64,000 nt of DNA, from NCBI RefSeq assembly GCF_014805685.1, contig NC_060891.1, forward strand, positions 4,832,501 through 4,896,500. The letters run 5' to 3'. The stretch's first letter is position 1. Each line of letters begins with the position of its first letter. A model generated the notes under the pieces. That model made no database searches, had not been told where the DNA came from, and worked only from the letters and a program-made list of their open reading frames with translations. A program made the position numbers and the translations under genes. This document shows, piece after piece, positions 46,260-57,921 of the stretch. Source of the DNA: Silurus meridionalis. Lineage: Eukaryota > Chordata > Actinopteri > Siluriformes > Siluridae.

Positions 46260-47285
46260 GTTGCAAAGAAATACGTTAAAAAATAAATGTAGTTTTTGTT
46301 CTTTTATTTTATAAAGTCACGGCTTGACCTCGTAATTTTTTGGTGTTGAGATCCTAAAAAAGTTAATAAAGTTAGTAAATCCTTAATATTGGAGATTTCT
46401 GAGTCAGACAATGATGTAAAATCAAGACTTCCTAATTTGCTCCAACACCATTTTTCATTGCAGCTGAGTGTCTGGTTTGATGAAAAAAATTATGTTTGAC
46501 TAATTGACTGGTGTGGCCATATAAAATCTTTATGCACAGTCTGGAAGAGAGTGTGAGCTGTTAATCTGCACAAAAAAACAGAGAAGAGAAGATGGACAGA
46601 GCAGACAGACAGGTAGGAGATAAGCCAGCTACTCTGACATGTCCTGCTGTGACCCAGCGGTGAGCTCAGACAGCCCATCACTTCACTGTCAGGCCTCCGA
46701 CCCACCTCTTCTCCCCAGTGGTTGAGTCCGTTAGCTGGGTTTAAGAGGAGGAGGAGGAAAAGGAAGACCAGCTCTCTGACTGAGCACTCGGACCAGCAGC
46801 CCTGCACTGACCCACATGATCAGCACTTCTTACTGCTTTACAGCTTTGTGTTAAGAAAGCTTTTTTTTTTAAGCTCAAGTAAGATACAACCTTGTAATAG
46901 AAACATTTTACCCTAATAATCGAAAATCTGAAGCATGAAAAAAATTCTTAAGCTATTAAAATCTATTTACAGTAATAAAGTAACATCTGTATAATAATTC
47001 TTCACACAGCTGCTTTACTGTAAATGTATATTAATGTACATCACTTTTTTTTCTTATAAGTGCTTCTAGTAGAGTCTGATTACCTGGTAGCCATCTTGGC
47101 AATGATCCTAAACAGGTATTTGAATTGAAACCAGGCATATTCTTGAACAAAGAAATGGCTCACTAGTGGATTGGATCTACATACAACCGCCAGTGTATTG
47201 AGTATAACACACAGGCCTTTAACTTCTACGTCATTCATTTCATTTCATTTGTAGTTGTGTAGCGGTTTTAACCTTTAATGGACAC
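46260..47285. other. Unique intergenic DNA
   Basis: No gene or recognised repeat. The minus frame 46490-46807 is not recognised. Confidence 0.45.
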
Positions 47286-47289
47286 TGGA

Positions 47290-47584
47290 CATTGTCTCAA
47301 AGCAGCTTTACAGAGATAAAGAGGTTATAATGTTCTATAAAAGAATGTATAAGTTTAGTGCCTATTATTTTGTTGTTTAGAATTTTAAGTTTATCTCTAA
47401 TGAGTGAGCCAGTAGTGACAGTGGAAAGCAAAAACTTAAAGAAGAAACCTTGAGAGAAACCAGACTGAATAATGAACCCATCCTCATCTGGGGGACACCC
47501 ATTACGATGTGTACTGTAATTAAGGTATTTACTGTTCTGTGAAAGGTGCTAAAATGCAGAATGATGCTGGAAAACTGCAGTCTT
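47290..47584 (+). repeat. Interspersed repeat C, copy 2
   Basis: Contains 'aaaagaatgtataagtt', 'gaagaaaccttgagagaaac' and 'cccatcctcatctggggg', matching copy 1 at 35020-35250. A family-B SINE follows at once, as a family-B SINE also lies close downstream of copy 1. Confidence 0.7.
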
Positions 47585-47760
47585 AAGCCATTGCATTTAC
47601 AGCATGTTACAGACACCCTTAACCAGTGCTTTTTCTCATTTAATCAACTGAGCAGCTATGGGATTAAGGTTGTTGTTCAGGACCAAGGTACGACTGGGAT
47701 TTAAACTTGTGACCTTCAGAGCCACAGTCCTATGCTTTAACCGCTAAGCTACCGCCTTTC
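47585..47760 (-). mobile_element. tRNA-like SINE (family B), minus copy
   Basis: 'gcatttacagcatgttacag' (tail side), 'aactgagcagctatgggatt' (body) and 'tttaaccgctaagctacc' (A-box side, reverse complement of GGTAGCTTAGCGGTTAAA). Confidence 0.8.
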
Positions 47761-47807
47761 TTAAAGCAGTCTCATTGTAGCAGACTATATATGTCATTGG
47801 TTTTCAG

Positions 47808-48980
47808 CAGTTGTGGACAGTAATAAAGTAAATTTGACTTTTGTTACTGTACTTACCGTATTATCCGGACTATAAGCTGCTACTGTTTTCCCACGCTTTG
47901 AACCCCGTGGCTTAAACAACGAAGTGGCTAATATATGGATTTTCCCTGGGTTTTTCCCGGTTTCACAAGCTTCAAGACAAAAAACTGAAACCCATAACAT
48001 TAGACCAATAAGATTGCAGAACGGTTTCAGGTGAACCAATGAAACGGGAGAAAAGCTTCACCGATGGTGATTTTTAAACGCACGACGATGCCAAAAGATA
48101 AACTCCCGAGAGAAATTATTGTGAAAGAAAGGAGGAAGACAGTGAACAATGACTTTCTTGGTAGGCTACTGTTTAGATACAAGCCGTGTAACAGACACTG
48201 TCTTTAGTTAAAGCCTGTGTAAAATTCATTAGTTTTAATGTAGACAATGATGTAAAAATCTTTGTCAAATTCAGTGGGTGTGGCTTATATTTGGGTGCGC
48301 TTAATAGTCCGGAAATTACGGTAAGTAGGTTTTTTTCGTGGAGCTGTACTTTACTGAAGTATTTCCATTTGGGAAAATTTTTACTTTAACTTCACTACAT
48401 TACAAGCAACATATCTTTCTTTTTTTCTCAATTAAAATTCTGAAATCAGTAGTTTCTTTTCATTTATGAGTGGATAAAAACTTCACGCGTCAAGCCACCA
48501 ATCAGGGTAGAGCGCACTCTCTGTTTTGAACTTGTTTTGATTGCCGCTTGGTGGTATCTACTCAGAACATTTAGAGCGGCATGAATGATGGAAGAAACCA
48601 CTGACTCGAACTCGCCACAACTAACTTGGCCTTATTTATGCAGGGTTTTTTTTAAGTAGTTGAAAAGAAGGTTTTGGGCTCATGATAATTCTTACAGATA
48701 TCAATCAGTGTTTGACTCATTAATATCATTCTATTAATAGATTGGTGTGCTACGTATAACATAAACTGAGTTTATTAAGCAAAGAGTTTTGTGACAAAAA
48801 ATGATAATAGGAACATTATAGCCATAATAAATTCTAGTACTCAAGTACATTGGAAGGCAAATACTTTTGTACTTTAACTCAAGTTTAAATAGAGCACTTT
48901 TTCTTTTACTGAGTAATATTCTACCCAGTGTATCTTAACTTTAACTTAAGTACATATTTTGTGTACTTTATCCACCACTA
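47808..48980. mobile_element. hAT-like element with 8-bp target duplication
   Basis: Left end CAGTTGTGGACAGTAATAAAG and right end (reverse complement TAGTGGTGGATAAAGTACAC) are inverted. The flanks GTTTTCAG and GTTTTCAA match at 7 of 8 positions, fitting a hAT target duplication. It belongs to the same family as 17967-18626. A second transposon is nested at 47856-48321. No transposase frame is present. Confidence 0.87.
47856..48321. mobile_element. TA-flanked element nested in the hAT
   Basis: The ends CCGTATTATCCGGACTATAA and (reverse complement) CCGTAATTTCCGGACTATTA are nearly identical inverted repeats with TA on each side. The 466-bp insert interrupts the hAT word 'gtacttaagtag', which is intact in the copy at 24556. 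Common in fish genomes; superfamily not assigned. Confidence 0.85.
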
Positions 48981-48984
48981 GTTT

Positions 48985-49384
48985 TCAATCATCCAGATCG
49001 TTTGAAATATATAGCATTACTACTCTATCTAACGAATTCACCATCCATCTGATGATAAACGCAACCTGATTTGAAGATCTAAGCCTATCTTTGAGATTTC
49101 TCGTACCTGTCTTCATTCATTAAAGGGTTTTATCACTGCATATGGCCTTCAGACTGGCGGAGGACCTCCTGCTGTCGTTGCAGCAACTTTCACCGCACGC
49201 GTTGGCTCAAATCCACACTTGAGCTGCAGCCAAACCCAGCACATGCCCTGTGAAGAACACACTGCACGACTTGACTGGGAGACTTATTTCTATTGCTCCT
49301 GCCTAATGAAAATGTTGATGCAGAAGCAATGCGATGGTTTAAGCGATAATAAGAGCTCATTATGGCACAATGAAGAAGCTTGGG
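48985..49384. other. Unique DNA, possible conserved segment
   Basis: The part 49140-49345 is GC-balanced and repeat-free; nothing else recognised. Confidence 0.35.
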
Positions 49385-49605
49385 TGGACTAAGTGAGAAG
49401 TACGATGAGCTAACCGAGAGGTATAGGGAAGTAAAGTGGGATGACCAAGAGGTATTCTGAATGAACTAAGTAGGAATATGTGGTAATTAAGAAAGTATAG
49501 TGGGTTAAATGAGAGGTATACTGGGCTCAGTGAAAAGTGTTATGGGCTAACTGAGTATATAGTGGGATAACCATGAAGTATATTGGCTGAAATAAAAGGC
49601 GTTCA
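49385..49605. repeat. Degenerate ~22-bp minisatellite
   Basis: A loose repeat of GTGGGCTAACTGAGAGGTAT-type units runs about ten times, with variants such as 'tgggttaaatgagaggtat' and 'tgggataaccatgaagtat'. Confidence 0.75.
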
Positions 49606-49609
49606 GATT

Positions 49610-50265
49610 CAGCAGAAGGGGCTGGTAATGGGTTAAGATAATGACCTTCTACTCAGAATGTTGTGAGTTCAAATCCCACCACCAATATGTTGATTTGTTT
49701 GTCAGCTTTGACAATGAAATGTTTGTATATGATACATTTTATATACATGTCCCCAAATTTTAAATGAATTCCCAGCAATTACCCATAATTTCCTGGTAAG
49801 TTCCCAACTTGATATATTCCATTATGTTGTTTTTGTTTGTCAGTTTATGACTAAAAAAAGTTTATGTTTGTATATGATAGTTTATATAAATATCTAATTA
49901 AATCCCTTAAATTACCATAAATTCCTATAAATTCCTGTTAAGTTTCCAACTTGAAATATTTCCACAATGTTGTTTTATTTGTGAGCTTATAGGCAAAAAA
50001 AAAAAGTTTATATGTATGCTTGTATATGATGCAGTTTATATACACTTCCCAAAAATTCAAATTCATTTCAAAAAATTCCCCATAAATTCCTGGTTTCCAT
50101 CTTGGAATATTTCCAAAATTTCCCAGATGAAGATCCCATAGTTTTCAGAAATATATTGGAAATTTGTCACCCCTTAGCTGGGCCCTTGAGCAAGGCCCTT
50201 AACTCTGAACTGCTCAGTTGTATGAATGTGATAATTGCTGTAAATGTAAAAGTAAACCTGGAAAA
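49610..50265 (+). mobile_element. tRNA-like SINE (family B) interrupted by a tandem array
   Basis: The tRNA-like head ends in 'gagttcaaatcccaccacc' at about 49665-49683. The body resumes 480 bp later with 'agctgggcccttgagcaagg' and 'ctgctcagttgtatgaat'. In other copies (35470-35615) these parts are contiguous, so the intervening array has been inserted or amplified inside this SINE. Confidence 0.72.
49686..50115. repeat. Three-copy tandem repeat, unit about 137-143 bp
   Basis: Unit starts at about 49686, 49823 and 49966, each beginning TATGTTG/AATGTTG and a T-rich run. Each passes through TTTGTATATGATA (or a close variant) and 'tttatata', and ends with runs of 'aattcc', 'ccaactt' and 'atattcc'. 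Copies are diverged by substitutions and small indels. Confidence 0.85.
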
Positions 50266-50329
50266 GCCTATGGGAATGCTGATCAGGAATGTACTTAATC
50301 TACTTAATGTTCAGTGGTTGGGTTGTGAA

Positions 50330-51060
50330 AAATATAGGTTTTTGTGTGAACCCTTCAGCTGTAAACAAAAAAAATCATTCACATTTCATGAATCAATTCA
50401 TAAACTGACTTTCCCACAATCCCCTGGCCTTGTTTCAGGGGTCCTGCGTGGATTACAAAACTTGGTATGAAGAGCGAGCAATCAGAATAAGTCGGCAGGG
50501 CTTTTTTTTTCTAATCGGCTTGATGGAAAACCGTGTATCGCTCTGATGGGAAAGCAGCATTTTTTAAGGAACGAGTCTGCAGCGGCTTGAGTTATTGTGA
50601 AGTGATGGACTACCGCAGACTGAAAGCAATCAAAGAGATAGCTTGTGCATCTGCAAATTATCGCCGCTTCTGCCACTGATTCATCAGCAGGGGTGGTGGA
50701 GATGGTCGCCTGCAGGCTTCACCTAGACGCACACCACATGGGTATATACACAAACACAGACACACACACACACTTACACCACCACAACAGAACAAAGCAC
50801 TCAGAATTATTTGTGGAAATTAAATCTCTGTAGGAGAAGCCTCACTTGGCCGACTTCGCCTTTCTCGCACTCAGTGAAATTAAGGACATTTTTTTCGTTC
50901 TGTGGAAAAACTCAGGGGGAAATTGGCCGCGGTTCCAGGATGGGGAAAAATTTAACACGTGCAATAAGGTAGCTGCTTGCCATGTGTCTCCTGATGGGCA
51001 GCTGTCCATCAGCACCACTAAGTGCAATAGTACTAGAATTACATTTCTTCCAATGAAAAA
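50330..51060. other. Putative conserved non-coding element
   Basis: Unique DNA with CAGCTGTAAACAAA (forkhead-like), TGAATCAATTCATAAA and a GC-balanced part at 50520-50720. A minus/plus frame pair at 50842-51190 overlaps and is not convincing. Confidence 0.38.
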
Positions 51061-51080
51061 AAACACATACAAATACTATC

Positions 51081-51081
<1 letters not shown>

Positions 51082-51151
<70 letters not shown>

Positions 51152-51152
51152 A
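51082..51152. repeat. (TA)n then (AC)n microsatellite
   Basis: About 30 TA units followed by a short (AC) run. Confidence 0.97.
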
Positions 51153-51159
51153 TCACAAG

Positions 51160-51341
51160 ATTCACGGTTCGGTACGTACCTCGGATTTAAAATCACGGTT
51201 CGGTTAAATTTTGCTACAGTTAGGGGGAAGGAATGCAAAACATATAATATTTTGTTATTTTAAATAATTAACATTTGTGAACATCAACATTTTGCATTTT
51301 CTTTTGCTTTTTTTTTTTTTTTATAAAATTCATGCTAGATC

Positions 51342-51435
<94 letters not shown>

Positions 51436-51462
51436 AGACACCATTTCTGTAATACAGATGGT

Positions 51463-51505
<43 letters not shown>

Positions 51506-51880
51506 ATGTTTTACATTAAATATTTACTTTTCTAAAGATATGTTCTACTTATTTCTGCCTACTTTAATGATGTCTTCATTTAAGAAACTCACAAAATATT
51601 TCTTTATGTATTCATTCAATTTATTTATTTATAAATGAATTCAGTCCATCCATCCTTTGTTCATTCATTCATTCACTCCCTCAATATGCTGAATTGTCAG
51701 GAACATTTCCTTTTAAGAGAAATATTCTTAAAGCTGTACATAAAACGCAAAAGAATTCATATCGCTAGACTGTCGTAAAAACGTTGCCAATCAAAATTTG
51801 AGTTTTCGCACGTGTGCAGTACAAATTATGTTTCCGGTACGGATCGAGTAGCCAGAGTGAAAGGAGGCGGAAACTAAGTT
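51160..51880. mobile_element. Possible DNA element remnant split by microsatellites
   Basis: 'cacggttcggtacgtacctc' and 'aaaatcacggttcggtt' at 51163-51207 resemble the end of a common fish DNA transposon. Later unique parts (51730-51880) may belong to the same element, but I cannot show the opposite terminus. Confidence 0.35.
51342..51504. repeat. Poly(A), (AT)n and (GT)n cluster
   Basis: About 17 A residues run directly into about 36 AT units (to 51432). After 35 bp of unique DNA a (GT)n of about 18 units follows. Confidence 0.96.
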
Positions 51881-51899
51881 CATGAGGGATTTTTACAAC

Positions 51900-52195
<296 letters not shown>

Positions 52196-52398
52196 ATCTG
52201 TGATTGGTCGGTGCATATCCTATTGTGCCTATTTTATTCAGTGATGCTAAACGATTTTCCCAGCATTGGAGTAAAATCGTCCAAACTTGTCGAAGACATG
52301 GCAGGTGGTGAAGACTGTTTTGAATGGCTGAAAAAGACAGAAAGATTTAGAAACCGTTAGATTGCATTCAGAAAAGATACTCCCAAAAAGAATAACTA

Positions 52399-52440
52399 AT
52401 AATAATAATAATAATGATAATAATAATGATAATAATAATT
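52399..52440. repeat. (AAT)n microsatellite, imperfect
   Basis: About 14 AAT/GAT units. Confidence 0.9.
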
Positions 52441-52486
52441 ATAATGTAATTAATGATTATATATACACACAAAATATATATACATG

Positions 52487-52493
<7 letters not shown>

Positions 52494-52521
<28 letters not shown>
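52494..52521. repeat. (AC)n microsatellite
   Basis: About 14 AC units abutting a transposon end. Confidence 0.95.
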
Positions 52522-52528
<7 letters not shown>

Positions 52529-52918
52529 ACCTCTGTACTCGTGTAGTACTGAATTTGACGAGTACCAAACAGCTATTATTTTTAATGCAGTTCTGTACTG
52601 TATAAAAAATAAAGAAAATGCACAGTCAATTTTTCTTTTTCTTCTATTGTTGCTCTCCTTAATTGCTATTTAGCCATTTGCTATTCTTTTCAAGCTTCTT
52701 GGTATCGTTTTTAATCTTTTCAGGACCGAGGCTTAAAATGCAAAGAAAGCACCATAGGGAACGCATAGGAGGGCACTCTTGCAGTGTTCATAAGCTAACA
52801 TGAGACTCTACATGCATCTGTTTTACCGTGAGACCGAAGTGCTCACGAGTTTCATCGGGGTAGTAAGTGTCGAGTTCCGAGCAGAGTTTTGCAGCCGACA
52901 AGTACCGAGTTATTACTG
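52522..52918. mobile_element. Tigger/pogo-like MITE
   Basis: Left end CAGTAATACCTCTGTACTCG and right end (reverse complement) CAGTAATAACTCGGTACTTG are inverted, and TA follows the right end. Interior of 397 bp is non-coding. Confidence 0.7.
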
Positions 52919-53119
52919 TATATATATACATCATATCCATGGGTTGCATGGTACAAGGAATTTGTCATGGTGTACTGTTGCTTAAAAAATGTGAAAAACA
53001 AAAAAACTAAGAAAATCTAATAATCAAATAATAAATAAAGATATCAACCATGCAATTTGTGCAGGGTTTGTAAAGTTAGCCAGTACAAATAATAATGTAA
53101 ATGAGCCAGTGCAATGATT

Positions 53120-54010
53120 ATTTTTCTCCTAATAAGTCCAAGGTATCCTGGAACGGTAGCGTGCGGTATCTTTCGCGGTAGCGAGTTCACTGCGCTGACG
53201 TAGTTTGCTCCTCTGTGTGTGTAATGTGATTCCGGGGTGAAGAGAAGTTGCTGCTGGAAGTTGCATGCCCTCTTCATCATAATCCTAATAGTTTATCCCG
53301 CGCTCAGTCAGCCTGTTAATGATGAATGCCAGAGCCACCGCAAACATCCTGACCTCTATTTTTGCAGCTCTGCAAAAAGTGTCAGGTATTTTTAGCTGGA
53401 CTGGATTCAGCTTTTTTTTTTTTTTTTAAAACAAGTGGCCTAGTTGCTTTGTTCCTCTCCATTTCATTAGATGAGTGCTAATGCTCATAGACGCCCCCTA
53501 GAGGTCTGAGAGATGCTTGCTAGAGCCCAGGCTAAGCGACAAAAGTGACGCAAGTTATCCGAGCAGGAAAAGAAAGGGAGGGGAAGGGAGACATTTTAAT
53601 TATATATTTTGTTTGGACAAAAAAAAAAAAATACGAAGGACAAACTAATGTCATAGACTGAGGCTTTTGACGATTCGCCGTCTTGCAGGCATGCACGCGA
53701 TTTGTCTGTCAGTCAGCGTCTGCCGGCGTGACAATCATCTTTGTGCCATGGCCTGGGGAAATTCTCCAGACTGCTGTCCTTGTAGACACCACTCAATGCT
53801 GACACTAATGACTGCGGAGGAAATGTGAGCGGACGGAGTTTAAAATAAATGTTTTCTCTCAAACCCATAAAAAAAAGGTGTAAAAACAAGTGTGTTTTTG
53901 CAGAACATTCGCTCGAGTCGTGTTTGGACACCGCTCCGATGACGTGGAGCACGTGAACGGAACGGAAGACAAAGATTGTTGAACTTGCGTCGAGGTAAAG
54001 AGGACACATG
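53120..54010. other. Putative conserved non-coding elements
   Basis: Unique, CpG-containing DNA with segments such as 'gttaatgatgaatgccagag' and 'ttcattagatgagtgctaat'. It also holds the CTCF-like site at 53490-53509. Minus-strand frames at 53713-54206 overlap in two phases and look non-coding. Confidence 0.4.
53489..53509 (-). promoter_or_regulatory. CTCF-like motif, minus orientation
   Basis: Read on the minus strand the word is GACCTCTAGGGGGCGTC, a near-consensus vertebrate CTCF core. It is oriented toward the plus-strand motif at 5183-5202, forming a convergent pair about 48 kb apart. Confidence 0.58.
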
Positions 54011-54014
54011 GTCG

Positions 54015-54640
54015 GAGCTGCAGGAGCAGTCGAGCTGTCAGCTTGAGGAAGAGGTGGAGTGTGTGTACTGTAGATGCAGGGTGTCCAAAAAAAAACCCGC
54101 CAGGAACCAATGAGCGTCGATTTTTCTGCCCGATTTTGCTTTTGCGCATTTCTTCCTGCTGTTTCATGTTTTGGGTCGAAACTTCAGACCTCCGAACACA
54201 CCACATAGTTTGAACAAAATAACTAGATTTGGTATGTCACGTAAGTGATGTTAAAGGTCAATTTCTTAATTTGAATCATTTAATTCATGCATTTGTCCCT
54301 AAAACATTTTATATACTATAATTAATGCGCTATAATTAGCAGGACATTCATTAATATTAAGAGCCAAGAACATTAAACTGGGAAGCACTAGCCTGGAGTC
54401 TGCATTAGTGTGCATTTAACAGCCACTTAACTACAGCTTCAGTCGGAACACGACTTTTTTTTTCTCGTCTGCTGGAGCCATATTTAACCCAGCATTTGTT
54501 GTGGCCTTGGACTTCAAAAAAGAAAAAAATAAGAAAGAAAAACAGATGCGGGCATTTAAAAAAAAACAAAAAAAACCCAACTGAGATTGAATTATTTGCT
54601 TCAGCATTCTTTGACATGGAGCTATTCTGTGTTTTTTTTC
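54015..54640. other. Intergenic DNA
   Basis: Nothing recognised. Lysine-rich frames at 54405-54702 reflect A-rich tracts. Confidence 0.45.
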
Positions 54641-54699
54641 TCTCCCTGAAACCAATTAGCAGGCTAGCACTTGTAGTGCAGAATGTAGGTCACAATCCG

Positions 54700-55270
54700 T
54701 AATAAAAAAGTATTGACTTTTCTCTGAATGTAAGCAGTGTGAAAGGGGTGCTGCGGCCTTGTCGTACATGAAGAGAGCTCCATTAATTTCACTTATTTCA
54801 AGAAAGGACCCTGTCAAGTCCTAATGCGTCCAAGGCACTTTCCTGCAGTCCGACACGCTGACGTCTTGCCGGCCCGCGGCCCGAACGAGTTTACATTATG
54901 TTCGCTAGCGGGAAGTTGATGGCGTAATTCCCAGCTGAAAAAAGGCAGAGGACTCTTTCATACACCGCCGCTTCTCGTTCCCCTGAAGCTACAGCTCTTT
55001 ACGCGGAGGTATTCGACGAAGCATTTCAAAGATTTTTAAGAAACTGAGAAAACAACACTTGAAATAAAAGAAAATGTGATTTGGACTTGTTCTGATGCTC
55101 ACAGGTCTATTATAGGAGATCTGAATGATGAACAGGCATCTTTTTCAGCAGTTTGTACTACAGTCGCTCTACTTGGGATTAGACTAGATGGACTAGCCTT
55201 TGCTCCTCGTGTCTTTTAACGTGCCTTGAGCATCCATTACCCTCAAATCACTCGTTCTCCTACGATAGGG
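54700..55270. other. Putative conserved non-coding element
   Basis: Balanced, CpG-containing DNA (54760-55020) with 'ccattaatttcacttatttc' and 'gatggcgtaattcccagctg'. No frame of note. Confidence 0.38.
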
Positions 55271-55446
55271 CTTTTGGTAGGTATTAACACTTTTATACTG
55301 GAATAAAGTCCATAACACCTTGGTTTTGGAGATGCTCTAGAGATGCCCAGTCCTCTAGACAAAGCCACTCTTTACACTCACCTATGCTTCCTGTTTCCTA
55401 CTTTGAAAACTGACTACTTGTTGTATAGTAAACCACACCCCCCCAA

Positions 55447-55498
55447 CACAGGTGCCAATATAATGAGATAATCAGTGTTATCCACTATAGTGTGTGTG
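55447..55498 (-). mobile_element. Tc1-like terminal fragment (fourth family) with duplicated word
   Basis: 'acaggtgccaatataatgag' and 'ataatcagtgttatcc' are the reverse complement of the 5' region of the Tc1 family at 44786-45211. The adjoining word 'ccactatagtgtgtg' recurs with it at 56507-56534. Confidence 0.65.
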
Positions 55499-55995
55499 TG
55501 TGGAGTTTTTAGGAACTTTGTGTTAATAAAATAAATTTATACATACTAATAATAATTACATTTGATGCAAGAATAATTGTGCACATTAAAACTTTTACGT
55601 TGTTCTTACTGTAAAATTCTTTAGTCTATAAAATGCGAAAGATTGGAACAATATTATAATATTAAAAAAAGAAATATTCCAGGAGAAACTCTAAGGCAGA
55701 ATATACAGGCAAAAAAACAATCAGGGCTTGAATAAAAAAAAAAAAAAAAAAAAAATGAAGCCCTTTATGATATATGGTAATCAGTTCAACCCCGAGATGG
55801 CAATGCATAATAATTCGGCTTTATTCAGATGCTTGATGAAATATGCGTCCCACATCCTGAAGTCCTATTTTATCATCCTATTTATCTCTCCTGTGTGAAG
55901 AAGTGGCTTTAAGCTCGGGAGCTCAGGTGAGGTACGAATGTGGGAGACGAGAACAAAACAAACACTGAAACATATATATATATATATATATATAA

Positions 55996-56435
55996 AGGGG
56001 CTGTCAAAATATTTTTCATTGCACTAACTTTTTTAACGTGTGATTAAGGCAGTGCGCATTTCTGTTTGGCTTCTTTATTAAAAAGATAAATAATAAAAGT
56101 ATAAAAATGTATTAAAATCAAATCCTTCAACGCAACACACACTGGTGTCCTGATGATTTACGTATTTTTAAACACCACAAAACTTCAAAACACAAACAAC
56201 AAGAATATTTTGTCTACATGCTCTATGTTAGGTCTGGTTTCACTAATAATAGTCACACATTTGCATAAAGTGTCCAAACGTGTCCATGGCCATGTTGATT
56301 AGAATAATAAAAACTTTAAAAGTTTTCATTTAAAGTACATTTACAACAGATGTGCGATTAAGTTGCGATTAATCACGAGTTAACTCATGACAATCATGCG
56401 ATTCATCCCAAATAAATATTTGAACCGATTAACAG

Positions 56436-56440
<5 letters not shown>
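55996..56440. mobile_element. DNA element with GGCTGTCAAAA-type end
   Basis: Left 'ggggctgtcaaaatattt' and right 'gaaccgattaacagttcta' are imperfect inverted ends. The interior words 'gcgattaatcacgag' and 'catgcgattcat' are typical of a common fish family. A relic of the same family lies at 61980-62122. Confidence 0.55.

Positions 56441-56501
<61 letters not shown>
56441..56501. repeat. (AT)n microsatellite
   Basis: About 30 AT units abutting the element end. Confidence 0.97.
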
Positions 56502-56503
<2 letters not shown>

Positions 56504-56535
56504 AATAATCAGTGTTATCCACTATAGTGTGTGGT

Positions 56536-56578
56536 TTGTGTGTGTGTGTGGATAGTGTGTGTGTGTGTGTGTGTGTGT

Positions 56579-56649
<71 letters not shown>
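56536..56649. repeat. (GT)n then (AT)n compound microsatellite
   Basis: Imperfect (GT)n to about 56579, then about 35 AT units. Confidence 0.96.
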
Positions 56650-56651
<2 letters not shown>

Positions 56652-56659
56652 ATCAGAGA

Positions 56660-57872
56660 AGTGTGTTTTAGTACGTACTGGACCATTAACTATAACTCAC
56701 GAATTTACTGATGTGCAAAAATCATAAAATCCTATTCCATGTTTTTCTATATTTTAGGCACATTTTTAAAAATAATTGCCAAAGTACATGTTTGTTGAGG
56801 GGATTATGGAATATAAAAACAACCCTTCATGCTAATAGTGCATGTGAAATGTTTTTTTTAATATTAAATTGTATAATATCGCTGATTAATGTTGCTGTTG
56901 GAAACACTGATCAGTGCAATGCTCCAAAAAAAGGACTTTTATTCGTTTTTCATGTTTACTGTCCAAGTTTTAACGACCCTAGTGTTTTAAAATATCTCCT
57001 GTTAGCCTCATTCACACTTCAGAAACCCCTCTGTCCTGCTCACAGAGGTCCTAGATCCAAGACCAATTAAATTCCGGCGTTCGCTGGATGTGGAAGCTGT
57101 TGTTCTAATCCCAGTCTTTCACCAGGGTTTAGTGCTTTCATCCGTCTCCCCTTGTTCCCCCTATAACCGTGATTTAGGAATGTAAAAGGGACGCTGCACC
57201 GTCGTGCAGGTGCTTGTGTGTAATCCGAATCGTTTCTCAATGTCATACTCGAACCAAGACTTTAACAGGATTAAAAAGAAAGACCTGAACACAGGTAACT
57301 ATTGAATTTTTTTTTAGTATTACTTTTACAACCTATTACAAATAAAGCTACTTAGCATATGTCAAATCTGTCCTTCATTTTGCTTTAATGAACGGGATCA
57401 TAAGTGGAAGTAAGTAAAGTCTGGCTCGAGCCTGTAATTTCCCATTTGTTTTGTTTCTATTTTTTTTTCTCTGAAGGAGTACACCCTTCGGATCGAATCC
57501 GCATCGTTCTTTCTTCCGGTTTAATACAAAGTCATTTCCATTTTTCGTTTCTTTGTTTACTCGTATTTCTCGCCATGCAAAATGAAGGCTGTCATGTTTG
57601 TGTGTTTGAAGGCCCGAGATCTGGGGCTGGTGTGGAGAATGGACGGTGGAGAAGATATTGGTTCAGTGGAGCGTGACTATTGAAGAAGAGAGCGTTGGAT
57701 GAGTCTCGGGTTCTTGTTTAATGCAAAGATGCTTTTGAAAGTGCTTTGATTCCTGGACGTACTCATTTTTTTTGTGTCAGTATTATTATTCCTTTTTTGG
57801 TCCCGTTTCTGGACATGCATTTGAATACATCGGGTTTTCATTGGGAAGCACAGTGAGCTAATGCAAGTCTAC

Positions 57873-57880
<8 letters not shown>
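56660..57880. other. Unique intergenic DNA
   Basis: A 119-codon plus frame (56711-57070) has Phe/Ile/Asn-rich composition and no recognisable domain. I see no transposon. A part at 57060-57240 has more CpG. Confidence 0.4.

Positions 57881-57921
<41 letters not shown>
57881..57921. repeat. (AAT)n microsatellite
   Basis: About 14 units, continuing imperfectly to 57934. Confidence 0.95.

Noticed and set aside
49385..50115. Regularly spaced repeats considered as a CRISPR-like array
   Set aside because: Units are directly abutting and degenerate with no constant repeat/variable spacer pattern, and the genome is eukaryotic.
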